DNA of 64,000 nt from Aptenodytes patagonicus (lineage: Eukaryota; Chordata; Aves; Sphenisciformes; Spheniscidae). Below the pieces are notes generated by a model, which ran no database searches, was not told where the DNA came from, and worked only from the letters and a program-made list of their open reading frames with translations. Where the stretch lies: assembly GCF_965638725.1 (NCBI RefSeq), contig NC_134961.1:3844001-3908000 (forward strand), given 5' to 3'. Below are positions 50,201-59,100 of the stretch, piece by piece. Made by a program: the position numbers and the translations under genes. Each line of letters starts with the position of its first letter. The first letter of the stretch is position 1.

Positions 50201-52965
50201 ACAAAATCCTTGTCACAGAACATTTTCAACTCCTTAGTGACTTACAAGCATTACTTAAATATCTTCTGAAATTGTTTCCTCTGGCAAAACTCAACAGGAA
50301 GAAAAGAAAGGGGAAAATACTGGCCACTTTGCTCTGGTTGCAGATGATACACATAGCATGCACTCGGTAGTCCCAGGAAATGAAAAGCTTCAAAGGCTTG
50401 ACCAGAGCTGACATTATGTCTCCTTACTAGATGGTAGTTCTCTATCTTCCACTGGAAGGATATATATCACACTTAGAAGCAAAACTCAGCCTTAGAATAG
50501 TTCAGAGATTCTGGGAGAAGCTGTGAAAAAACGTAGCTTGAACCTAATACCCATCTCAAACATCACACAGAAGACCTAAACACACACCAAAACCCAAACA
50601 CACATGAAAAGGACAGAAAAGTGGGCTTTTCTGTTTTTCTAGAAAAATTGTAGTTTTTTATCAGCTGAATAAAAATGAGGCTTTGATTGTTCTAAAGACC
50701 TAATTATAAAGCAGAGGCATTTTTTCTAGCTACAACAACTTACATTTTCTATGGTACCTTTCCTGATTGCACTTCTCCCATTTTATAAGTAGCTGCATAA
50801 AAGCAGAAGCTCAAAGTTGTTTCACCTGGAAAACCGCTGATGCTGCAATATTGTTTCAGCCCTTTAACCATCAGTCTGTCATCATCTCCAGACTCAGTTC
50901 TTACAGTCTTTCTGTCCTGGCCTGATGGACACAGGCAGCATCATCTTTGACTTTTCATTTCTCTCAAGTAATTTCCTACTACATTCAATCTCTCTATTTC
51001 CTTTTGCTTCTTTATCTCATTAAGTTTTGCGCTCTTCCTTCCATAGCCTGACCTGCTGCTCCTTACTCATATCTGAATATAATTGTTCCCATTCTCCTTT
51101 TGCTAATATTGCCAGTACAGAGTACCTTGTTAACTGAACAAGATTTTATGAAACTGGTTCAATTTCTGTGCAGATGTTCATAAGCAAGGGCTGTCAAGAT
51201 CTGAGAGGTTTAAGATACAATTGATTGGACAATTTCAGGAAGCATCCCTCTGATTCTGGAGATTTGAAATTTGGGACACTACACATCAAGCCACACTAGG
51301 GGGTCTAGAAGTTTGGGATCACCAAAATCCTTCAGGCATGTGGTCTTGTTTTACAGATTTTTTTTTTGTCTCTAGAAGAAATTATAGCAACTGTTAATGA
51401 CAGTAACACCACATTCTTCTCCTGCCGTTAGATCGTGGTGTAGTATAGAAAGCACCTTTGAATATAGTTTTTACAAGATAAAAAGCACAAAGGACCAGAA
51501 AGGGGATATTTCTTCCAGGTATCAGAAAAGCCCTTTGCTTACGACACTGAAAACAAATCACTGCTGGCACCTCCTGTGGCTGTCACACAAGTTGGATGTG
51601 AACTCCTCATTCTGTTGCTGCTTTTCTCCCAGATGAAGACTTCTCACAATAGTTCCCTGGCCTAGCACACGTTTTTGGGAAGGGTGTCTCGATCTACTTT
51701 GTTACTTATAACTGAAATCTATCTTTGCATTGCCAAAACTAATCAGTGCTAAGTCACCACAGAGACAAGGGAAGCACTCCCAAAGAGGAGGGAATGAATG
51801 TGTGTGACTGTATGTATGCACGTGCCAGCTATTGTAGGTGCACATGTACACATCTCAGTATGCTTGCTAAAACTGTTGAGCCCTTTAAAGCTACGAGATG
51901 TAACTAAAAATCCAGGAATCTGTTTGGTGGGTAATCAATCATATATAGGATTTTCTGTGTTTAGGGCAGAAAGTAAACCTCCAGAGATTCGGCTCAGAAA
52001 GGCTGTACCTGTTGAGCAGATAGGCAAAGGACTCGTCAATTCTGGAGAAATAATAAAAGCCCTGGAGAGACAGTGGGCCTGGCCTGTTTTGTGATTAAAT
52101 AAAGCTCATTTGTGCTATTCTTGCTTTTCACCTTTCTCCCTTAGATCAGCCCAGCCCCTTAAACGTGGAATAATTTTTTGTTAAAATCAAATCAGTACAT
52201 GGGGCTTAGTTACTGCAAAATAAAAAGTTACAGCCATTCAGGATAATAAAGAACAAGGCCCACTGCCTGATTATCTTTAAATAGTGCAATTATAAATTCT
52301 GATGAAATCAGGAACCATCTGAAGTCATCAATACCATATTAAGAAGCAAAATTACCCTCTTTATCAAAAATTGTTTATCATGGTTTTATGAAGAATTGTA
52401 CATAGTTTTAAAATAATGATGGAGTTTAAATCATGGTTCAGCACATTGCAAATACTGCTGCTTCTCAGTCCAGCAGGTGCTAATGTTCAGGATAGAGTAA
52501 ATACTGGGTTAATCCGATTTGCAATGAGGAAAGAACTATCTACCGAGAGCAGTGCAGAGCTGTTGTCTCACAAGGAAATTTGGAAAGCATCATCTTGCAG
52601 GGCAGGGAGGGGCACACAGTTCCAGTAGCTCTTCCTGAGGAAAAACAGCAGGTCTGCTGCTGCCTCCTTAGACTAGGGGGTTGCTGGACTTCTGCTGCTG
52701 CCAGGAGGTTAATTTAGGGAAGGGCATGGTCATGTGTCTCCTGAGACAACAGATGTTGCTGGAGTCAGGCCTTGCCATGCCTGTAGGGGTAGTATTTGCT
52801 AGCCAGAGGAGTTGGTCACAATCTTCTTTTGAAGTACAGAAATTGAGGATTTACCGAGAAATGATACATGTTTATAATTGTCTGCATAGTCACCATTTAA
52901 GCCACTTGGGAAGACAGTGTTGGGAGGTAAGAGGACAGCACAAAGATCTTTGCAGGCAGTATTCC

Positions 52966-53509
52966 TCAGGGAAGGTCATTCTGATGTTTGACAAGACTAT
53001 TACCATTGGAGAGCTTCAGTGGTTCAGCAGGAATCAAACCTCCTGTGGTATCATTGTCACACAAGGTACAATAGTCACTACTGCTGAAGGACACATTTCC
53101 TATCTCCAAAGATTCCTGAAGCATAATGAAGTCACCCTTTCCATGCTGTGAGTGAGAGGGATAATTCCTTCCCATGCTAGGGCTTTCAAGGTTGACTTTA
53201 ACTATTTCAGAGATTTTCAGGCCAGCTGTATCATCAGCATGGTTTTGTGCAAACAATAGTCCCAGCCTCACTTCTACCTCTTCTGCTCTTACATACCTGC
53301 TGGTGACATACTGCTGGCATGGACCTGAGGCAAATACAAAGTTTTCTTCTGCAGCAACCAGATTTGTGCTTTCCACAGGTTTCAAGGAGATCTGGGAAAT
53401 CAGTTCTTGGGTGTTTGGATCAGAAACTCCATCTGCAGTCACTTTGTTTGAGTTGCTGGCCTCCTCTCTTCTAAGTAGGCTACAAGTCTTATTAGGTCCA
53501 ACCCAGTCC
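52966..53509 (-). CDS. IL9R: IL9R coding exon 8 (cytoplasmic tail, frameshifted)
   Basis: After the tag acceptor the expected frame reads DWVGPNKTCSLLRREE (human TWMGAHGAG at the start), then runs into GQQLKQSDCRWSF and TGA at 53420-53422. One base fewer in the GGG at about 53459-53461 would continue straight into the open frame ASNSNKVTADGVSDPNTQ and on to TGA at 52966-52968. That downstream frame holds 159 uninterrupted codons from 53442, with tyrosines in QQYVTSRYV, NYPSH and SSSDYCTL. The last resembles the YCTF STAT5 site of IL2RB and NYCALG of human IL9R. So the tail looks preserved but is out of frame in this sequence. Confidence 0.8.
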
Positions 53510-56500
53510 TAGCAAAAGGATCAATAAGTTCAGGATATTTTGCTTAGAGTTGGATTTTGCAGAATAACTGTTCTTTCTATACGGCTTTGGCACAATAATC
53601 TAGAGGTTTAGTGCAAATCTCCTGGGCAAAGTTAGAGTAATAGGATAGAGAATTTAGCTGCTAATTTCACAAGATTTCACAAGAAATTTTCAAGATTTCA
53701 CCTCCAGAATATAGTGCAAGCTGCTTGTATTGCTTTGGCTTTGTGAAGACAGAGTGCACCTTTCAAGTTCAACATGGATAGGGAGTGAGTGACTGGAGAG
53801 GTTTTATTTCTAAGGAGAGAGAAGCTGGACAGAAGCTCTGGTGGTGTAGCTAGTATGTGGAGGCAGGAAACTGAGAAACTGTAAACTCCCAGGAAGACCA
53901 GAACCATGTGTCAGTAGCTCTGCTCAGGAGCTAGAATGATTAATCCCAGGGGAAAAAAAGATCCTCCCCTCATGAACTGAGGGTCATAAGAAAGAAATGA
54001 AATGAAACATTTCTTACCTTAAAATTCCCATTGTGCAAATTATAGAGTGGCTGAAAGAAAGCAGCTGGCGTGGGAATGTTAAAGCAGGAGAGGCTTTTTG
54101 CCCTGAAGTGAGAAAACAACAGTTAAAATAAAAAAGACAGACAATTTTTCCGTATTCCCTCTCAATGATATAGCACACTGATTAGATGAAAGCCCCACGC
54201 TTGTTAGAAAGATTGCACGAGAAGCCTATTTCACATGGTTTCTGACATCTCATGCAATTGTTTGTCTGCCTCCTGTGCATGCATTTAATGTTTCTAGCCT
54301 GAAGCACAGTCTTAAAAGTTTCTGAGGAATGCTATATGCCACAAACTCAATACTAGTCTATTACTCATTATATGCACTAAGCTATTTATGCATTTGTTTA
54401 GTAACTTATTTGATCTAAACCACTGTTTCTGGAAGTGTTTTAGAGAGTTCTAGTCTCATTACATTTAGACAGAGAAATCCTGCCAGACATCCTAGTCCCT
54501 TTATTAGAGTCTATCCTGTAAAAATATTCTATTGTATGGACAGCATGTATTCTGTTTCTCTAAAAGTGACGTGTATGGAGCATAATAATGTGTGTCAAGG
54601 CAGAAAAGGAAGAGGTAGGAGATTTACCTTTGCTCTGCCAGCATAGAAAAATTGCAGAGGATGGTTGAACCAAGGTTCTAGAGACACTTTTTTCTCTGTA
54701 CAACTTGGTCCCAGAACCTAAGAAACACTGAATCTGAGTCAGTGTAGTTTGCCTATATTGGTATTTTACATACTGACTACTGCCAGGTACATCACAAATA
54801 GCTTAACATTGACATCAGTTTAATAACCTTTATGGATTGCTGTGTATTTGCACTTTTAATTTATCTACATGAAACTTAACAAAAAAATTCCATGGGTTTA
54901 AATTTCTTTAACTCCAAGAGACCCTCAACCTTGAGCTTTAGCCGAGTTTGGGTGCTACAAAGGCACTTTGGTCTCCTTAAGGATTGTGTAATGGGTCATT
55001 AACTATCATGAACCAAGGAACATGTCATACCCCAAGATTATCAAAAGAGCTTTTGAAAATGATTGAGTCTGTGCAGCAGGAACAGGAAGCAAAAGGGATA
55101 TAAGGACACTTGATTTACCCTCTTCAGGCTATAAAGATCAAGGGGAACTTAATGAAAAACTATAACACACCTTGAAGAAAGCTTGCAGTTCCAAAATAAA
55201 TAGAGTAGAGTGCCAAAACTCAGAGGAATGAACAAGAACTGCATAGTTCTGGTATTTAGGATCTTTTCAGACAGTTTTGGTACACCTAGGAAAAGAATCA
55301 GCACAAAAATAATTGATAAAAAGTCTGGAAGTCAAGATAGAACCCCAAATAGCCAAGCAATGCAAATGAAACAGGCTGCTAAAGACCTCAAGGAAAGTGA
55401 TTTGGCTATGAAAACTTGAAGGAAGGTAGTTCTGATTTGAAAAGCTTCATTTTACCAGGTATCTTCCTTTTTTTAGAACATGGACATGAAAAGACATAAA
55501 TTAAGGTAAAAACAACATTCTTTGTACCTGGTCTTTGAAATACTGTTGTCTGGCTCCACTCGCTCCACTGACTATGGTACGAATCCTCATTTTCAGAAAC
55601 TTTGCAGCGAACTCGTGCAATGTAAGCAATGCCACTGCGAAGCTCTGTGGCTTCAATTTCTATCTGTGGCAGTGAACTGGGTGGTGTCTTGTTCAATGCG
55701 ATCTGCAAAGTATTACAAAGAATTTCTGTTAAGGCCGGGCAAAGGGATGGTCTTTTACATACTACTTTTTTTAATTTTCCCTTTTCTTTTCCAAATCCTC
55801 TTTTCTTGGATGCAAGAAGAGGGCCTGCACGATGATGGCTGACTTCTGAATGCAGGGTTCAGGAGAAGATTTATTGATCTTCAGTACTGATGTTTTATAT
55901 AAAATCTTTCAGCCTTGATGTGGGAAACCAGAAAGGCCACCTTAAAACAGTCAGCTGCCAGAAGGCCCTGAGCTGAATGGCAAGGCCATTGTGCCCAAAG
56001 AGCAAGGCAGTATCAGTGTGTGCCTCATCCAGTTACCTCCCAGGACATGCTGTACTCCTTATACTGCAGCTCATATTGAAGAATTTCAACGAGGTACCAA
56101 GGCACACTCCACCATATCTGACACTTGCTGGCAGTGATGTTGCTCTGGATGTTCAAAGGTGGATCAAGTTTTACTGCAAATAGAGAGGTAGGTTTTTTCC
56201 ACAATATCTGGGACATGAACACCACAGAAGGAGATGCATGATACTAGGCTGACTAAAGTCTTGGAAGATAAAGCTGGGTCTAAAGAGTGATACTAAGACC
56301 AGCAGTAGACCAAGTTAGGTTACAGGGTAGGTCAGAACAGCTACAGAACTGACATAAATTAATGATAACTCGAATAGCCCCTGGGGATAGTCCTGCAAGC
56401 AAAGAACCACTCCGGATGTCACATTCTGCTCTTCCAACACACCACTAACAATAGACAGGCTCTGAGATTTCGAATACTAGAGCATTTCTCTAAAGTACCA

Positions 56501-59088
56501 GGCCATGGGACATTGAATTAGATCCATGACTTTGATTCCTCATGGCTTCATTTCTTAGAAAAAAAACCAACTATAGAGGCAATCCAATTGTACATTATCC
56601 ATGGCACAAGAAAACATGATGCAGATGAGAAGTATACTTGAAAGGTGCTCCAGAGCCAGCCCTCTCTGAAGTCCTGGAAAAGTCAGAATGGAGAGACACT
56701 GGGACTGCATCCTTACTGATGAAGTCCACATAGTGCACTCTGGCTCGTTTCCATTATTTTCACTTGCTGTCTTTGAGACACCCTTTGTTAGAGAGTATAT
56801 CAGACCTACCCCAAAGCTGCTAGGCAGAGCCTCAGTCCACAGCTGCCCTGGTTCATACTTACTGTGCTTGCGGGGATTGTACTCTGCAAAGATAATGTAC
56901 GTGTGATTATGTCCAAAGAAGTTGCCTTGGAGAGAGACTCTATAACCATCTGTTTCCAAGATCTGGCTGGCTAAATGGATTGTGCAGTGGTACCGATTCT
57001 GCATGCTCTCTCTGGCAGTCAGTTTGCAGCTGGCGTTGTGGCCCTTTGACCAGAGGCTAGAAGAATAAAAGGGCTGAAAGTTTCTTTTAAGTCATATGAT
57101 TAAGTGCTTTTTCAGTTTATGGAAGATGGGTGGCAGCTTAGCACAGCACCACATTCTGGAAAAACGTGAACCTCTTTAGTGCAGACAGCAGAGAAAATGC
57201 TAAAGCTGGCTGGATGGCAAGGCTGAAGAGGGAGGAAGGAGACACCTTCATAACCTCACTGCTGAGAGCACCAAACCTCCCAGGACCTGCCCATAGAGCC
57301 CAGTACCTGCCCCCTGCTCCCTCTGAAAGTGAGAGGGCTGCTATGTGTTGCTTGCCTGGAAAGCAACTGGTGTAGGGGGGGTAGGAGTGGGTGGACAGTT
57401 AGTTATAAGTGCACAGCGATAACAAGTTGTACATTAAAGCCTCTTTTGCTACCAACAAGCCAGTACTGACAGCAAAACATGTCAGAGGTTGGTTTGTTGT
57501 TTGTTTTGGGTTTTTTTGGGTCGTGTTTTTTTTTTTTAATATTCACAAGCTTCACCACAGCATAACAGGATGAATGACAGAAAACATCATCTTGGGGAAA
57601 GAGCTCTAAAGAACAGTCTTCTATTATTAAGTTATCTAATGTAGCCATTTATTAGCAAATTTTTCATGTTGCATGTGACCCACAATAAACTGGAATACCA
57701 CAGTTTATCAGCTTGGCATTCTTTCATAGATTTAAAATCCAGTATCATTAAGAGTTAGGCTATTTTTGACTTAATCTTACCAGAATATATGAGGCATCTA
57801 ATGTCAGCGTGGCTTACCCTCATGTAATAGTTGACTAGTTATTGGTAGTCATGACAATGTTATTACATAATCCAAACACATTCATCTCAAATTAGCATAT
57901 CACAATGCTTATTATCCTATCGCCTAGCAAACTATTCACCCGATTTCTTCTGTTAGAGGAAAAATTATTCACGTAATATTCTAGAACTGTTATTAAAGCT
58001 TATAACTCACTGGACTTTCAAAATCCTTTTGTGTATATATATTAACTAACTCAGATTAAACCACTAGGGGTTTACTTTCTAGGCAACAAGACAAGACATG
58101 ATTAGAAATTGATTAGGCAGCTTCATGTAGGATGGGCTCTGGAAGTCCCCAGATCATGGGGAGCAGAGGCTAGCGTGGGAAGGCTCTCTGCGCTGAGAGG
58201 CCCCTGCCAGAAGGGGACACTGGATGGATGGACTGCCCTGAGCTGGAATGAGATCATTCAGCCATGTGTGCTGGATCTCTGCTGCACCCCCCGAGGCTGC
58301 GGGCCCACAAAAGGGTGCGAAGCAAGCAGCTTCTAAGGCAGCCCAGGTATGGGGTGACGAGGTGGCAGAGCTAGCTGTGCCACAGGTCTCCTGCTGTGGA
58401 GGGAGCAAAACCCACGGCCAGGCCCCATCTCTGCTCCTCTGCACTGTCCTGCCCATGCCAGGGCCAGGGCTGCCACAGCCAGCTCTTGGTGTACAGCTCT
58501 TACTTGGTGAAATGCAGGTGGAAAGGTCCATCGCCCACAGGCTCCTCCATTGCCCACGTGCAGCTCACGGTAGTCACGTAGTTATTCAGGCAGCTCAGGC
58601 TGCCAGGGAACTCTGCAGAGGAAGGAGACCAGAGCTGCATTTGTGTATCACCCGATGAAGCCTTACTTGGTACATCAGATGCATTACTTGCTAGTGCTTC
58701 CTTTACTGACACCTCATCTATCCTTCTTCATGATGTTCTTCCTCTCTTGTACCACACTTCACTGCCTGAGATGAGCGTAAGATCTTAGGGCAGGGACCTT
58801 GGGCAGTGGCTATGTTTTTTCTGCTGCCCAGCTTGTCCAGTATGTGCTCAGTTCCCTAGGCCTGGCATTGCCAGCTGTACCAGTTCCTGGGACCTGGGAA
58901 AGGGCAGTCACAAGATCTTGTGTTGCATACTTTAGGGTCTGTGAATGAAAAATGAGCACATGCATATGCCTCTCTTCCCACAGTGGACCTACTCCAGATC
59001 TCCTCTTACCTCTCCCTCTTCCTCCACCGAAGAGCAGCACAGCAGTAATGCACAGCTGGATGCCCAGCTGCCACACATCTCCTCCCAT
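52966..59088 (-). CDS. IL9R: IL9R, interleukin-9 receptor alpha, 8 coding exons; terminal exon frameshifted
   Basis: IL9R is a class I cytokine receptor that pairs with the common gamma chain and signals through JAK1/JAK3 and STATs. In order: signal peptide (about residues 1-22, core IQLCITAVLLFGGG); a cytokine receptor module with a Cys pair (SLSCLNNYVTTVSCTW) and several N-glycosylation sites (HNAS, NHT, NIT, NKT); the IL9R-like junction KLDPPLNIQSNI; a WSEWS box; a transmembrane segment (FLFIPLSFGTLLYLFW); box 1 (FNIPTPAAFFQPLYNLHNGN); and a cytoplasmic tail with SSSDYCTL. Human IL9R has VKLDPPSDLQSNI and PSPAMFFQPLYSVHNGNF at the same places, so I prefer IL9R over IL21R or IL2RB. Exon phases agree through exon 7 (298 codons). 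Exon 8 has a +1 shift that would stop the protein near residue 327 instead of about 478. Confidence 0.9.
54018..54102 (-). CDS. IL9R: IL9R coding exon 7 (box 1)
   Basis: 85 bases encoding AKSLSCFNIPTPAAFFQPLY then NLHNGNFK after a split Arg codon. This is the JAK-binding box 1, very close to human VPSPAMFFQPLYSVHNGNF. The acceptor is ttcag and the donor AAG gtaaga. Confidence 0.93.
54628..54717 (-). other. Exon-like segment in IL9R intron 6 (possible poison exon)
   Basis: A 90-base segment with acceptor tttcttag and donor AAAG gtaaat. In the frame left by exon 6 it meets a TAG after 13 codons, so inclusion would truncate the receptor before box 1. It has no similarity to IL9R of other species that I can recall and may simply be a cryptic exon. 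Confidence 0.25.
55171..55285 (-). CDS. IL9R: IL9R coding exon 6 (transmembrane)
   Basis: 115 bases with acceptor ttcctag and donor AAG gtgtgt. Encodes GVPKLSEKILNTRTMQ, then the membrane segment FLFIPLSFGTLLYLFW and NCKLSS. The end matches human TYLLFKLSPR. The phases, 1 in and 2 out, fit exons 5 and 7 exactly. Confidence 0.9.
55528..55702 (-). CDS. IL9R: IL9R coding exon 5 (WSXWS box)
   Basis: 175 bases encoding IALNKTPPSSLPQIEIEATE, then LRSGIAYIARVRCKVSENED and SYHSQWSEWSQTTVFQRP. The canonical WSEWS box lies near the end, where the second fibronectin domain closes. The donor is CCAG gtacaa. Confidence 0.95.
56037..56173 (-). CDS. IL9R: IL9R coding exon 4
   Basis: 137 bases encoding KLDPPLNIQSNITASKCQIW, then WSVPWYLVEILQYELQYKEY and SMSWE. 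The start of the second fibronectin domain, with the strongest identity to human IL9R (VKLDPPSDLQSNI) and an LQYELQYK strand shared with IL21R. Confidence 0.95.
56863..57056 (-). CDS. IL9R: IL9R coding exon 3
   Basis: 194 bases encoding LWSKGHNASCKLTARESMQN, then RYHCTIHLASQILETDGYRV, SLQGNFFGHNHTYIIFAEYN and PRKH. This is the second half of the first fibronectin domain, with a second Cys pair and two N-glycosylation sites. PRKH matches PRRH just before VKLDPP in human. Confidence 0.92.
57057..58503 (-). other. IL9R: IL9R intron 2
   Basis: A 1.4 kb intron with a T/G-rich low-complexity run at 57493-57538 and AT-rich sequence from there to 58.1 kb. No other feature was recognised. Confidence 0.7.
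58504..58612 (-). CDS. IL9R: IL9R coding exon 2
   Basis: 109 bases encoding EFPGSLSCLNNYVTTVSCTW, then AMEEPVGDGPFHLHFT. The CLNN...SCTW pattern matches CLTNNILRIDCHW of human IL9R. The acceptor is ctgcag and the donor gtaaga. The exon is more GC-rich than its neighbours. Confidence 0.92.
59010..59088 (-). CDS. IL9R: IL9R coding exon 1 (signal peptide)
   Basis: Starts at the ATG at 59088-59086 and encodes MGGDVWQLGIQLCITAVLLF then GGGRGR, a clear signal peptide. The donor is GAGAG gtaaga. A good acceptor (tctattttag) lies only 12 bases before the ATG, at 59101-59102. The true first exon is therefore probably non-coding and further right. Confidence 0.85.
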
Positions 59089-59100
59089 TCCAGACAATAT

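Larger units (their letters stand above)
41951..52965. other. Intergenic DNA between the PDPK1 promoter and the IL9R coding end
   Basis: About 11 kb, mostly AT-rich, with no recognisable exon on either strand. The left edge may contain a divergent non-coding transcript from the PDPK1 island. Near 46.6-47.2 kb are a GC-rich island and a degenerate repeat array. The IL9R 3' UTR must occupy the right end, but no clear minus-strand AATAAA was found close to the stop. A plus-strand AATAAA pair at about 52050-52100 is of unknown meaning. Confidence 0.6.

Noticed and set aside
52681-53151. 156-codon plus-strand open frame
   Set aside because: It is antisense to the IL9R last exon and 3' UTR and resembles no known protein. 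It lacks an ATG at its start.
55171-59088. IL21R or IL2RB as the identity of the receptor gene
   Set aside because: LQYELQYK and WSEWS are shared with IL21R, but KLDPPLNIQSNI, the box 1 FFQPLYNLHNGNF and the SSSDYC tail fit IL9R better.
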